Assembly (NCBI GenBank): GCA_036395835.1
Contig: DASWCW010000313.1
Location: 1-38,169, forward strand
DNA: 38,169 bases
Direction: 5' to 3'
Origin: AP-16 sp036395835
GTDB lineage: Bacteria; Pseudomonadota; Alphaproteobacteria; Rhizobiales; Xanthobacteraceae
Shown here: positions 1 to 12,481 of the stretch, piece by piece
Position numbering within the stretch: the first letter of the stretch is position 1
How the letters are laid out: each line of letters begins with the position of its first letter
Translations under genes and position numbers: made by a program
The notes under the pieces: generated by a model
Told to the model about the DNA's origin: nothing
Seen by the model: only the letters and a program-made list of their open reading frames with translations
The model's database searches: none

Positions 1-915
1 AAATTCCGCCGTCCGCGCTGGGACGCGGACGTGAAGCGCTTCTTCATCGCGCTCGGGCCCGCGGTCATCGGCTCGGCCGGTGTGCAGCTCGCGCTGTTCG
101 CCGATACGATCATCGCGAGCTTCCTGCCGGCGGGGGCGCTCTCGGCGCTCTATTACGCCGACCGGCTCAACCAGCTGCCGATCGGCGTGATCGGCATTGC
201 GGTCGGCACCGTGCTGCTGCCGGAAATGTCGCGCCGCATCGCGGCCGGCGACGATTCAGGCGCCCGTCATTCCCAAAACCGTGCCGTCGAGCTCGCATTG
301 CTGCTTTCGATCCCCTGCCTGGCGGCCTTTCTCATCGTTCCCGATCTCATCATGCGCGCGCTGTTCGCCCGCGGCGCGTTCACGGTGGCCGATGCCGCCG
401 CCGCCGGCGCGACGCTCGCCGCTTACGCGATGGGGCTGTTGCCGTTCGTGCTGATCCGCAGCGCGATCGCCACGTTTCTCGCCCGCGGCGATACCGCGAC
501 GCCGCTCAAGGCCGCGCTGATCGCCGCGGCAATCAACATCGCGTTCAAGCTGGTATTGACGCCGCCGCTGGCGCAGGTCGGCCTCGCGCTGGCGACCACG
601 ATCGGCGCCTGGATCAATTTCGGCCTGGTGATCTTCTTTGCATCGCGGCGCGGCCTCATCGGTTTCGATGCCCGGCTGATACGATCGACCTTGAAGCTTG
701 CCGCGGCCGGCATTGCGCTCGCCGTCGTGCTCTGGCTCGCGAAAGCGCCGGTGCTGAAAACGTTCGCGGCCTGGCCCACCTTCGGTTCGCCGGCGGCGCT
801 GGCCGCGCTCGCGGGTATCGGCGCGCTCGTCTACGGCGCGGCGCTGGTGGCGTTGTTCGGTTCGGAAATCCGGACGCGGTGGACGAAACGGGAAACGCAA
901 ACCAGCAGTCAGTAA
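1..915 (+). CDS. murJ: Lipid II flippase MurJ (MviN), C-terminal part
   Basis: MurJ flips the lipid-linked peptidoglycan precursor lipid II across the inner membrane. The reading frame is open from base 1 (K-F-R-R-P-R-W...), so the gene begins upstream of the window; the GTG at 31 is internal. The visible ~304 residues are mostly hydrophobic helices and carry family-typical stretches: GPAVIGSAGVQLALFADT, YYADRLNQLPIGVIGIAVGT and LLPEMSRRIAAGD, followed by further membrane segments and a short basic tail (TRWTKRET). MurJ proteins are about 510-530 residues, so roughly the last 60% is present. It converges with the protease gene 20 bp downstream, and no obvious terminator separates them. Family assignment is confident; its upstream neighbours cannot be seen. 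Confidence 0.93.
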   Translation, partial: KFRRPRWDADVKRFFIALGPAVIGSAGVQLALFADTIIASFLPAGALSALYYADRLNQLPIGVIGIAVGTVLLPEMSRRIAAGDDSGARHSQNRAVELALLLSIPCLAAFLIVPDLIMRALFARGAFTVADAAAAGATLAAYAMGLLPFVLIRSAIATFLARGDTATPLKAALIAAAINIAFKLVLTPPLAQVGLALATTIGAWINFGLVIFFASRRGLIGFDARLIRSTLKLAAAGIALAVVLWLAKAPVLKTFAAWPTFGSPAALAALAGIGALVYGAALVALFGSEIRTRWTKRETQTSSQ

Positions 916-935
916 TCAGAAGCATCCGCACCTGG

Positions 936-1991
936 TCACCGACTTGCGGCCTCCGATCCCTGATTCCCGGCCGCCCGCTCCTGCGGCGTCACGGTGAAGC
1001 GCCGGCGCTTGCCCATCCGCAGCACGTCGATCTCGACCGGGCGTCCGATCTGCTCGCCGGTGAGCGCGCGGATGAGGTCGTCGGCGCCGGTGATCGGCAT
1101 CCCATCGAGCGCGACGATCAGGTCGCCGCTGATCAGCCCGGCGCTCGCCGCCGGGCTTGCCGTCTCGACCGCGCCGACCATCGCGGCGGAGCCCTGTTCG
1201 AGGCTCGCGGCGAGCTGCAGCCGGCGCGGGATCGGACTGTGCTGCGCCGAGATCCCGATGTAGGCCCGCCGCACCCGGCCGTGACGGACGAGCTCGCCGA
1301 GCACGAAGCTCGCGGTGTTGGAGGCGACCGCGAAGCAGATGCCCTGGGCGCCGAGGATGACCGCGGTGTTGATGCCGACGACCTCGCCGTGGGAGGACAC
1401 CAGCGGCCCGCCGGAATTGCCGGGGTTGAGCGCGGCATCGGTCTGGATCACGTCCTCGATCAGGCGGCCGGACTGGGCGCGCAGCGAGCGTCCGAGCGCG
1501 GAGACGACGCCGGTCGTCACCGTCGATTCGAACCCGAGCGGATTGCCGATGGCGACCACCAGCTGCCCGCGCCGGAGCCGCTTGGAATCTCCGAGCGAAG
1601 CCGCCGGAAGCGTGGTGGCGGCATCGACGCGCACCAGCGCCAAGTCGGTGTCGGGGTCGTCGCCCACCACGCGCGCGCCGAGGCTGCGACCGTCTACCGT
1701 CGTCAGCTCGACCCGGGACGCGCCGCCGACCACGTGACTATTGGTCAGCACAAAACCGTCCGGCGCCACGATGACGCCCGACCCGGACCCGGCGCGATGC
1801 GGCTTGCCGCGTTTCCACACGTCGACGCGGACCACGGTCGGGCCCAGCTGGTCCACCACCTCGGTGACGGCGCGCGAATAGGCATCGAGCAGCGCCCCGT
1901 CATCGAGGCGCGGGGTTGGTTGCGGCTGCTGCGGGCTCGGCCCGACGCCGGGCTCGTCGTGAAATGCGAAAGATGGCTGGTCGTGCAACAT
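936..1991 (-). CDS. HtrA/DegP-like serine protease (S1C) with PDZ domain
   Basis: A 351-residue trypsin-like protease of the HtrA family. The catalytic triad is visible: His86 in TNSHVV, Asp116 in DTDLALV and Ser193 in NPGNSGGPL. A single C-terminal PDZ domain (about 250-340) includes ASAGLISGDLIVALDG. HtrA enzymes degrade or refold damaged envelope proteins, but this one starts MLHDQPSFAF and has no hydrophobic signal peptide or membrane anchor, only a Pro/Gln-rich N-terminus, so it would stay in the cytoplasm unless the true start differs. The ATG at 1991 has only a weak ribosome-binding site. The gene is divergent from the RND adaptor, with 206 bp between starts. The family is certain; location and substrate are inferred. 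Confidence 0.9.
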   Translation of the reverse strand: MLHDQPSFAFHDEPGVGPSPQQPQPTPRLDDGALLDAYSRAVTEVVDQLGPTVVRVDVWKRGKPHRAGSGSGVIVAPDGFVLTNSHVVGGASRVELTTVDGRSLGARVVGDDPDTDLALVRVDAATTLPAASLGDSKRLRRGQLVVAIGNPLGFESTVTTGVVSALGRSLRAQSGRLIEDVIQTDAALNPGNSGGPLVSSHGEVVGINTAVILGAQGICFAVASNTASFVLGELVRHGRVRRAYIGISAQHSPIPRRLQLAASLEQGSAAMVGAVETASPAASAGLISGDLIVALDGMPITGADDLIRALTGEQIGRPVEIDVLRMGKRRRFTVTPQERAAGNQGSEAASR

Positions 1992-2014
1992 GGCTGGCGA
2001 GTGAGGGCCCGAAC

Positions 2015-2053
2015 CGATGGACTGGAACGATGGACGGGAACGATGGACTTGGG
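2015..2053. repeat. Three tandem 13-bp repeats between divergent genes
   Basis: Three adjacent units, cgatggactggaa, cgatggacgggaa and cgatggacttggg, lie in the gap between the protease start (1991) and the RND adaptor start (2198). The first eight or nine bases of each unit are identical. Such direct repeats in a divergent promoter region could be operator half-sites, but no regulator is encoded nearby, so function is inference. The rest of the 206-bp gap shows nothing else I can name. Confidence 0.6.
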
Positions 2054-2197
2054 CCCGGTTTCCTCATATGGGGAGCGATCCCTTGCCGGGAAAGAGCGGA
2101 CGACGGGTCGCCTGACGGATCACGTTGGCGCGACCGAGCTGCGAAGTTTTGGCAAAATCGCCTATATGCTCTCGGCCGCAATGGCGATGGAGTTCGT

Positions 2198-3370
2198 ATG
2201 CCTAAGGCGATATCGCGTCTTGCGGCGATCGTGCTGATGCTCGCGCCGCTGCTGGCGAGCTGCGGCGAGAGCCAGCAGCCGGCGAAAGCTGCCCCGCCGC
2301 CCCCGAGCGTGACCGTGTCCAAGCCGGTCGCGCGCACGATCATCGACCATGACGAGTACGTCGGGCGCTTCGTTGCGGTCGACGCCGTCGAGATCCGCGC
2401 ACGCGTATCTGGGTATCTCGAATCCGTGCATTTCACCGACGGCCAGATGGTGCAGAAGGGCGACATCCTGTTCACCATCGATCGACGGCCGTATCAGATC
2501 GCGCTCGACCAGGCCCGCGCCAACCTCGCCCAGGCGCGCGCCAACCTGGGCTTCACCGAAACCGATCTCGCCCGAGCCCAGCAGCTCGTCCGCGACCGCA
2601 CCATCACCGAGCAGACCTTCGACCAGCGTACCCAGGCCAAGCGCGTCGCCGAGGCCTCGGTCGCCGCCAATGCCGCCGTGGTGCGCCAGGCCGAGCTCGA
2701 TTTCGCCTTCAGTGAATTGCGCGCGCCGGTCGACGGCCGCATCGGCGACCGCCGGGTCAGCCCCGGCAATTTGGTCACCGGCGGCACCGGCGGCAACACC
2801 ACGCTGCTCGCGACCATCGTCTCGATCGATCCGATCCGATTCGAGTTCACCTTCGACGAGGCGTCCTACCTGCGGTACGAGCGCTTCGCCAAGGGCGGCA
2901 ACGAGATGGCGGCGCAGGGGACGGCTACTCCGGTCAAGCTGAAGCTGATCGGCGAGCCGGAATTCAATCACGAGGGCCACATCGACTTCGTCGACAATGC
3001 GATCAGCCAGACCTCCGGCACGATCCGCGGGCGCGCGGTGTTCAACAATCCTTCCGCCTTGTTCACGCCCGGCATGTTCGGGCGCATCCGGGTCCCGGGC
3101 TCGCCGCCCTATCAGGCATTGCTGGTTCCCGACGTGGCGATCGGGACCGAGCAGGCGCGCAAGTTCGTCTATGCGGTGGATGCCGAGGATATCGCCCGGC
3201 AGAAATACGTCACGCTCGGGCAGATCCAGGACGGATTGCGGGTGGTCAAGGACGGGCTCTCGGCCGACGATCGGGTCATCGTCAACGGGCTGACCATGGT
3301 GCGGCCCGGGACCAAGGTCGCGCCCCAGGACGCGCCGCCGCCGCGCACGCCCGTATCCAAGGCGGAATAG
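2198..3370 (+). CDS. RND efflux periplasmic adaptor (membrane fusion) lipoprotein
   Basis: A 390-residue AcrA/MexA-type adaptor that would link an inner-membrane RND pump to an outer-membrane channel. The chosen ATG gives a lipoprotein signal (hydrophobic LAAIVLMLAPLLAS then Cys22, lipobox LAS-C), typical of the family; the frame is open further upstream, but that stretch does not look like protein. After the leader come the barrel and lipoyl part (VSGYLESVHFTDGQMVQKGD), an alpha-hairpin rich in ARANLAQARANL, the second lipoyl half (FSELRAPVDGRIGDRRVSPGN) and the beta-barrel/membrane-proximal region ending in VNGLTMVRPGTKV. The pump gene starts 17 bp downstream, so the two are co-transcribed. 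No TolC-like gene or TetR regulator is present, so the substrate is unknown. Confidence 0.93.
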   Translation: MPKAISRLAAIVLMLAPLLASCGESQQPAKAAPPPPSVTVSKPVARTIIDHDEYVGRFVAVDAVEIRARVSGYLESVHFTDGQMVQKGDILFTIDRRPYQIALDQARANLAQARANLGFTETDLARAQQLVRDRTITEQTFDQRTQAKRVAEASVAANAAVVRQAELDFAFSELRAPVDGRIGDRRVSPGNLVTGGTGGNTTLLATIVSIDPIRFEFTFDEASYLRYERFAKGGNEMAAQGTATPVKLKLIGEPEFNHEGHIDFVDNAISQTSGTIRGRAVFNNPSALFTPGMFGRIRVPGSPPYQALLVPDVAIGTEQARKFVYAVDAEDIARQKYVTLGQIQDGLRVVKDGLSADDRVIVNGLTMVRPGTKVAPQDAPPPRTPVSKAE

Positions 3371-3387
3371 GCGCCGGAGCCGCACAA

Positions 3388-6551
<3,164 letters not shown>

Positions 6552-6555
<4 letters not shown>

Positions 6556-8867
6556 TGGCATGCCCGGCCAAGTTCGGGTTCGGGCAGCCGGTCCGCCGCA
6601 AGGAGGACCAGGCTTTCCTGCGCGGCAGCGGCCGCTATGTGGCCGATTTTGCTCCCGCCGACCTCTGCCACGCTGCCGTGCTGCGCTCGCCCCATGCGCA
6701 CGCGCGCTTTCGCATATCCGACATTGCCGCTGCCCGGGCGATGCCGGGCGTGCGCCTGGTGCTCACCGCGGAGGACATTCCCGAGCTCGGCTCGTTGCCC
6801 TGCACGGCCAGCGTGCCGGACCAGGAAATCGCGGTGCCGGCCTATCCCATTCTGGCGAGCGGCGAGGCGCTTCATGTCGGCGATTGCCTGGCGTTCGTGG
6901 TCGCCGACACGCTCGATGAGGCACAGGACGCGGCCGAGGCGATTGCGGTCGAATGGCAAGCGCTGCCGTGCGTCGTCGATGGCCGCGCTGCCCTTGCGGA
7001 CGGGGCGCCGCGGGTGGCGAGCGACCGGCCCGGCAATCTCGTCTACGAAATCAGCATCGGCGACGCGAAAGCGACGCGACAGGCATTTGCGGCGGCTCGC
7101 CATTGCGTCTCGCTCGAGCTGGTGAACCAGCGGGTCGTTGCCAATTATCTCGATACCCGCGGCGTCATCGGCGAATACGACGCCGCGCGGCAGCGCTTCA
7201 CGCTGACGCTCTCGAGCCAGGGCGGCCACGCCATCCGCGACATGCTGTGCGCGCACGTCCTGAAAATTCCTCCCCAGCGGATGCGGGTGATCACGCCGGA
7301 CGTCGGCGGCGGGTTCGGCACCAAGCTGTTCCCGTACCGGGAATATGCGCTGGCGGCGGTCGCGGCGAAGCGGCTGCGGCGGCCGGTCAAATGGGTGGCG
7401 GGGCGCACCGAGCATTTTTTGGGCGATGCGCACGGCCGCGACAATTTCACCGTTGCGCAGCTGGCGCTCGACCATGAGGCGCGCTTTCTCGCGCTCGAGA
7501 TCGACACCGTCGCCAATCTCGGCGCCTATCTGTCGTGCTATGCGCCGTTCATCCCGTATCTCGGCGCCGGAATGCTGCCGGGCGTCTACGACATTCCGGT
7601 CTGCCATATCCGCGTTCGCGCGGCCTACACCAACACGCTGCCGGTCGACGCCTACCGAGGTGCCGGCCGGCCGGAAGCTGCCTACGCGATCGAGCGCCTG
7701 GTCGACGCCGCCGCGCGCGATCTCGGCATCGGTCCCGATCGATTGCGCAAACGCAACTTCATCCGTCCGCGCGCCATGCCGTACCGGACCGCGACGGGGA
7801 AGCGCTACGATTCCGGCGAATTTGCCGCGCACATGGCGGAGGCCCAGGCGAAGGCGGACTGGGAGGGCTTCGACGAACGTCGGGCGCGTTCGAAAAAAGC
7901 CGGCAAGCTGCGGGGCATCGGGCTTGCGACCTATATCGAGGCGTGCGGGGGCAACGGCCCGGAGAACGCCGAGCTTCGGCTCGACGCGGACGGCGGCATC
8001 ACCGTTCTGATCGGCACGCAATCGACCGGGCAAGGGCACCACACCGCCTATGCGCAGCTCGTCGCCGACGAGCTCGATCTTCCCCCGGACCGAGTGCGGG
8101 TAGTGCAAGGCGATACCGATCTCGTCGCGACCGGCGGCGGCACCGGCGGCTCGAGTTCGATTCCATGCGGGGGAGCGTCCGTCGCGGGAGCCGCGCGCAA
8201 GCTCGCCGCCAATCTCAAGATGCTCGCCGCCGATGCGCTCGAGGCGAGTCCGGCCGATCTCGAGATCGCCGGCGGCGAGGTGCGCATCGCCGGGACCGAT
8301 CGCGCCATTTCGTTTGCCGAAATCGCCAGGCTGCCCAGCGTCGACCCCGGGCGGCTCGTTGCGCAGCACGTGTTCGAGCCACAACAGGAGACGTTTCCGA
8401 ACGGAACCCATGTGGCGGAAGTCGAGATCGATCCCGAGACCGGGGCGGTCGACATCGTCGATTATGTCGTGGTCGACGACTTCGGCACGACGCTCAATCC
8501 GCTGCTGCTGGCGGGGCAGGTGCACGGCGGCTCGGCGCAGGGCATCGGCCAGGCGCTGATGGAGCGAGCGGTCTATGATTCCCAATCCGGCCAGCTGCTC
8601 ACCGCGAGCCTGACGGATTACGCTTTGCCGCGCGCGCAGGACCTCCCGGCGTTCCGGTTCGAGACGCGCAACGTGCGTTGCCGCACCAACCCGCTCGGCG
8701 TGAAGGGTGCGGGCGAAGCCGGCGCGATCGGCTCCTGCCCGGCCGTGATGAATGCGATCGTCGATGCGCTGTGGCGTGCGTTCCGCATCCGCCACATCGA
8801 CATGCCGGCAACGCCCGAGCGCATCTGGGCCGCGATCGAGGAGGGGAGGCGAGTCCATACCCTGTAG
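6552..8867 (+). CDS. Molybdopterin-binding aldehyde/xanthine oxidoreductase subunit (CoxL-like, form II)
   Basis: A 771-residue large subunit of the xanthine dehydrogenase/CO dehydrogenase family, which binds the molybdopterin cytosine dinucleotide cofactor and hydroxylates aldehydes, N-heterocycles or related substrates. Visible are the N-terminal hammerhead domain (RKEDQAFLRGSGRYVADF), DVGGGFGTKLFPYREY, the active-site loop AYRGAGR at 367-373, TQSTGQGHHTAYAQ, and the catalytic Glu722 in KGAGEAGAIG. AYRGAGR is the form II signature; true aerobic CO dehydrogenases (form I) carry a Cys loop instead, so CO oxidation is unlikely. The ATG overlaps the RND stop by 4 bp; a second ATG at 6555 is possible. 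The usual [2Fe-2S] and FAD subunits are absent, while two cytochrome c genes follow, suggesting electrons leave through haem. Substrate unknown. Confidence 0.92.
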
Positions 8868-8970
8868 GCGGATCGCTCCGGCACGTTGCCGCAGCTGCGC
8901 GGTTGCGGAATAACGCGACAACGGCGGTGTAGATTGGAACGTGCGCACGAATACCCGAGGGAGCCATTCC

Positions 8971-9408
8971 ATGATACGCGCTGCGTTGACGATCATCGCG
9001 ATTGCATTCGCCATCACCGCGGTGACCGCCCAATCGGATCCGATTGCCGCCCGCCAAGCCCTGATGAAAACCAATGGCCGGCAGGCGAAGCTCGGCAGCG
9101 ACATGATCAGGGGCAACGCGCCGTTCGATGTCGAGAAGGCGCGGGGAATTTTCGCGTCCTTCATCGACGCGGCCGGCAAGATGCCCAATCTGTTCCCGGA
9201 AAATTCCAAGGCCGGAGGGGAAACGACCGCGTCGCCCGAGATCTGGGTGCACCTGGAAGACGTCAAGTCACGGTTTGCGAAATTCGCCGCGGATTCCAAG
9301 GCGGCGCAAGATTCGACCAAGGATCTCGACAGCTTCCGGGCGGCGTTTCGCAGCGTGGCCCAGAATTGCGACTCCTGCCACGAGCGCTACCGCGCGAAAA
9401 AAAGCTGA
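8971..9408 (+). CDS. Cytochrome c' family protein, exported
   Basis: A 145-residue monohaem cytochrome. A Sec signal peptide (MIRAALTIIAIAFAITAVTA, then QSD) sends it to the periplasm. The single haem site, CDSCH at 133-137, lies close to the C-terminus followed by ERYR, the arrangement typical of cytochrome c'/c-556 four-helix proteins, and the rest looks all-helical (ARQALMKTNGRQAKLGSDM, DSFRAAFRSVAQNC). ATG 8971 is preferred over the upstream GTG at 8941 because a GAGGGA ribosome-binding site precedes it and the signal peptide then starts at residue 1. It lies 103 bp after the molybdenum subunit and 128 bp before the diheme cytochrome. An electron-carrier role for the dehydrogenase is inferred from position. 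Confidence 0.9.
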   Translation: MIRAALTIIAIAFAITAVTAQSDPIAARQALMKTNGRQAKLGSDMIRGNAPFDVEKARGIFASFIDAAGKMPNLFPENSKAGGETTASPEIWVHLEDVKSRFAKFAADSKAAQDSTKDLDSFRAAFRSVAQNCDSCHERYRAKKS

Positions 9409-9536
9409 TCGCGCTCGGGCCCGGAAATTCGGCGCGCTCGGGCCACTGCGGGAATAAAACCGCGAGGCTGTGCTGCGACTGGCAGCGGGGGCCGCGGCGG
9501 TAGCGCGCGCAAAGCCATTCGACGTGAAGGGAGGGA

Positions 9537-10460
9537 ATGCTGCGCAAGCTCATCATCGCCATCGCGATCCTGGCTCCGATCGGCGCCGGCGCATGCTGGA
9601 TTCTGACGATCCCGAAAACCCTATTCCCGAGTGTGCTCGGACCGCATACGGCGGACTTGGAGAACGGCCGGATCCTGTTCCACGCCGGCGGCTGCGCCTC
9701 GTGTCATGCGAGTCCAAATCAGGAAGACAAGAACCGGCTCGGCGGCGGGCTCGCGCTCAAATCCGCATTCGGCACCTTCTACGCGCCCAACATCTCGCCC
9801 GATCGCAACGATGGGATCGGGAACTGGACGGAAGCCGAGTTCGTCACTGCGCTCCGGGAGGGCACCTCGCCCTCCGGCGAGCATCTCTACCCGGCGTTTC
9901 CCTACACGTCGTACCGGCAGGTCGCGATCGACCACCTGCGGGATCTGCTCGCCTATCTCAAAACGCTGCCCGCGGTCGCCGGCAGGGCCCCCGAGCACGA
10001 GTTGCCGTTCCCGTTCAATATTCGGCGCGGGCTCGGAATCTGGAAGCTGCTGTTCCTCGAGCGCGAGCCGTTTCGGCCCGATCCGCAAAAATCCGCAGCC
10101 TTCAATCGCGGCGGCTATCTGGTCAACGGCGCGGGCCATTGCGCCGAGTGCCATTCTCCGCGCAATTTTCTCGGCGCCGTCACTCCCGCGCTGCGGTTCA
10201 CCGGCGCGCCGAACCCGGTCGGGCGCGGCTGGGTGCCCAACATCACCCAGCAGGAGCTCCACGACTGGTCGGCGCAGGACATCGCCAATCTGCTCGAGAC
10301 CGGCGAGACGCCGGAAGGCGATCGCGTCGGCTCCGCCATGGTCGAGGTGGTGCGCAGCACGGCGCAGCTGCCGGAGCAGGACCGCGCCGCAATCGCCGCC
10401 TATATCAAATCGCTGCCGCCGGTCGAGGGCATCAAGGCTTCGAAGAAACACGAACACTGA
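9537..10460 (+). CDS. Diheme cytochrome c, membrane-anchored
   Basis: A 307-residue protein with an N-terminal hydrophobic anchor (LIIAIAILAPIGAGACWIL, about residues 5-23) and two class-I cytochrome domains, haem motifs CASCH at 53-57 and CAECH at 202-206. Each domain has downstream features of the family (FYAPNISPDRNDGIGNWTEAE with YPAFPYTSY in the first; WVPNITQQELHDWSAQDIANLL in the second). Such proteins serve as cytochrome subunits of periplasmic molybdenum or PQQ dehydrogenases (aldehyde, alcohol, gluconate, nicotinate types), passing electrons to the respiratory chain. A strong AAGGGAGG ribosome-binding site precedes ATG 9537. With the molybdenum subunit and cytochrome c' upstream, it probably forms one oxidase-linked dehydrogenase; that link is inference. 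Confidence 0.92.
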   Translation: MLRKLIIAIAILAPIGAGACWILTIPKTLFPSVLGPHTADLENGRILFHAGGCASCHASPNQEDKNRLGGGLALKSAFGTFYAPNISPDRNDGIGNWTEAEFVTALREGTSPSGEHLYPAFPYTSYRQVAIDHLRDLLAYLKTLPAVAGRAPEHELPFPFNIRRGLGIWKLLFLEREPFRPDPQKSAAFNRGGYLVNGAGHCAECHSPRNFLGAVTPALRFTGAPNPVGRGWVPNITQQELHDWSAQDIANLLETGETPEGDRVGSAMVEVVRSTAQLPEQDRAAIAAYIKSLPPVEGIKASKKHEH

Positions 10461-10475
10461 GCAGGAACGGCACAT

Positions 10476-10502
10476 CCCGGATTGCGCTGCGCTCCATCCG
10501 GG
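10476..10502 (-). repeat. Dispersed palindromic repeat (REP-like) between convergent genes
   Basis: The arms cccggat (10476-10482) and atccggg (10496-10502) can pair around an inner gcgctgcgc core. The element sits between two convergent genes, the diheme cytochrome and the RAM-domain protein, where it could stop transcription from both sides. A second copy lies at 29238-29264 in the opposite orientation. Similar short repeats are scattered through Rhizobiales genomes. Confidence 0.7.
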
Positions 10503-10520
10503 CTGCGACGCGGCGCCGAG

Positions 10521-10757
10521 TCAAAACGCCTTGAAGGTGATGATCGTGCGCGTATCGACGATGTCGGGAATCGTCTGCACCTTCTCATTGACGAAATGGC
10601 CGATGTCGGTCCCGTCTTCGACGTAGAACTTCACCAGCAGGTCGAAATCTCCGGCGGTCGAGTAGATCTCCGAGGCGATTTCCGCATCGGCGAGCTTGTT
10701 GGCCACTGCGTAGGATTTTCCCAGCTGGCATTTGATCTGCACGAAGAAGGGGACCAT
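10521..10757 (-). CDS. Stand-alone RAM domain protein (Lrp/AsnC ligand-binding domain only)
   Basis: A 78-residue protein, MVPFFVQIKCQLGKSY to TRTIITFKAF, corresponding to the effector-binding and oligomerising RAM domain of Lrp/AsnC regulators without the helix-turn-helix. Typical landmarks are QIKCQLGKSYAVANKL, the AGDFDLLVKFYV strand and IPDIVDTRTIITFK. Stand-alone RAM proteins bind amino acids and assemble into rings; they are thought to sense metabolites rather than bind DNA. The ATG at 10757 has a GAGG ribosome-binding site about 5 bases upstream; longer readings of this frame give arginine/proline-rich sequence without similarity and are rejected. It is divergent from the TldD-type gene. 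Ligand and partner are unknown. Confidence 0.85.
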   Translation of the reverse strand: MVPFFVQIKCQLGKSYAVANKLADAEIASEIYSTAGDFDLLVKFYVEDGTDIGHFVNEKVQTIPDIVDTRTIITFKAF

Positions 10758-10864
10758 GATTGCCTCATGCCGGCGCGGCGACGGTCTGGGCCACAGGTGC
10801 GGCAATCGAGCAAAAACGCGTGGCCCTGGCAAGCGTGAGCTGGCTTGTCCTCGGGAGAACGGCG

Positions 10865-12460
10865 GTGAGCGAAGCACTCGGGCGCCGGGCGGTCCTGCAC
10901 GGGATGGGGTGCGCGGCGTGCTTGGCGGCGGGGCGGCTGTTGCTCCCCGCGTCGGACGCGCGCGCCCAGGCGGCGTTCGAGCGGCTCGACCAGGCCGAGC
11001 GATTGCGACTGGCCGACATGGCGCTCGACCTCGCACGCGGGGCGGGCGCGAGCCATGCCGACCTGCGGATTTGCGGATATCGCTCGCAGGATCTCACCGC
11101 GCGCGAGGGGCGGCTCGACAATATCCAAAGCGGGCTCAGCACCGGCTTCGGGCTGCGGATGCTCATCGACGCCGCTTGGGGCTTTGCGGCGGGCGAGATC
11201 GTGGATGAGCGCTCGATCCGCGAAGCGGTCGCGAGGGCAAGCGAGAACGCGGCCGCGATCCGGCGGCTGGGCGCGGTTCCGGTCGAGCTCGAGGCTCTGC
11301 AGGCCCATCGAGACGATTGGGCGATGCCGATGCGCACCGACCCGTTCGAAATTTCCGACAGCGAGAAGATCGATCTTTTGCTCGAGGTCACCGAAACGGC
11401 CAAAGCGGCCGGTGCGAGCTATTGCAGCGCGCATCTTGCGCTTGTGAGAGAGGAGAAATTTTTCGCCAACAGCGTGGGTTCGCGCATCAACCAGACGCGG
11501 GTGCGGGTAGCGCCGGGATTCACCGTGACCGCGGTCGATACGTCGACCGGCCGGTTCGCGTTTCGCTCGAGCCTTGCGGCGCCGCGCGCCGCCGGATGGG
11601 AATATGTCGCCGGCTTGCGGCTGGCGGAGGAGGCAAGCGAGGCGGCGCCGCAAGCGCGCGAGAAGCTCACGGCGAAGCGCGTCGTGCCGGGCCGCTACGA
11701 CCTGGTGATCGACGGCACGAACCTTTGGCTCACCATCCATGAGTCGGTCGGTCATGCGACCGAACTCGATCGCGCGCTCGGCTGGGAAGCCGATCTGGCC
11801 GGCACCACTTTCGCCACGCCGGACCAGCGCGGGAAACTGCAATTCGGCAGCCCGCTGCTGAACGTGGATGCGGAGCGCATCCAGGAGGGCGGGCTGTCCA
11901 CGGTCGGCTATGACGACGACGGCGTGAAATGCTCCGATACCGGCTTTGCCATCATCCGGGACGGCGTGTTCCAGAATTTTCAGATGGCGATCGGCCAGGC
12001 GCATCTCATCGGGCAGGCGCGGTCGAACGGGTGCGCCTATGCGGACGGTGCTGCCGCATTCCCCCTGCAGCGCATGCCGAACATCTCGCTGCGCCCGAAC
12101 CCGCAGGCCTCGAGCGTCGATGATCTCATCGGCGGGGTCGAGCGGGGGATCTACGTCGCGGGGAACGGCAGCTGGAGCATCGACCAGCAGCGCCGCAATT
12201 TTCAATTCGGCGGCCAGCTGATCTACGAGATCAAGAACGGCCGGCGCGGTCCGATGCTGGTGCATTTCGCCTATCAGGCGGAGAACCAGGCGTTCTGGAA
12301 CGCGATGGACGGTGTCGGCGACCGCGCGAGCTATTATCTCGGCGGCACGTTCACGTGCGGAAAGGGAGAGCCCGGGCAGGCCGCCCCGGTCTCGCACGGC
12401 GCCCCGGCGGCCCGGTTCCGGCAGATCAACGTGCTCAATACCAGCCGCGACGATCTCTAG
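10865..12460 (+). CDS. tldD: TldD-type metalloprotease subunit with Tat-like signal peptide
   Basis: A 531-residue member of the TldD/PmbA family. The zinc-binding HExxxH motif of the catalytic subunit is present as HESVGH (coded at about 11,740), in LWLTIHESVGHATELDRALG. Other family stretches are AREGRLDNIQSGLSTGFGLR near the N-terminus and MPNISLRPNPQASSVDDLI and GQLIYEIKNGRRGPML near the C-terminus. TldD-TldE heterodimers trim unfolded peptides and RiPP precursors, normally in the cytoplasm. Here the GTG start at 10865, preceded by GGGAGA, gives GRRAVLHGMGCAACLAAG...ARAQA, a twin-arginine-like leader with a signal peptidase site, and makes the protein about 50 residues longer than usual. 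Export is inference. The next gene, 21 bp downstream, encodes the partner. Confidence 0.88.
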   Translation: MSEALGRRAVLHGMGCAACLAAGRLLLPASDARAQAAFERLDQAERLRLADMALDLARGAGASHADLRICGYRSQDLTAREGRLDNIQSGLSTGFGLRMLIDAAWGFAAGEIVDERSIREAVARASENAAAIRRLGAVPVELEALQAHRDDWAMPMRTDPFEISDSEKIDLLLEVTETAKAAGASYCSAHLALVREEKFFANSVGSRINQTRVRVAPGFTVTAVDTSTGRFAFRSSLAAPRAAGWEYVAGLRLAEEASEAAPQAREKLTAKRVVPGRYDLVIDGTNLWLTIHESVGHATELDRALGWEADLAGTTFATPDQRGKLQFGSPLLNVDAERIQEGGLSTVGYDDDGVKCSDTGFAIIRDGVFQNFQMAIGQAHLIGQARSNGCAYADGAAAFPLQRMPNISLRPNPQASSVDDLIGGVERGIYVAGNGSWSIDQQRRNFQFGGQLIYEIKNGRRGPMLVHFAYQAENQAFWNAMDGVGDRASYYLGGTFTCGKGEPGQAAPVSHGAPAARFRQINVLNTSRDDL

Positions 12461-12481
12461 AACGGCGGAGCGGACGAACCC

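Noticed and set aside
9450..9480. GGGAATAA box as an ECF sigma promoter before the diheme cytochrome
   Set aside because: A GGGAATAA string is present, but I see no convincing matching -10 element at the expected spacing, and I cannot verify the consensus from memory.
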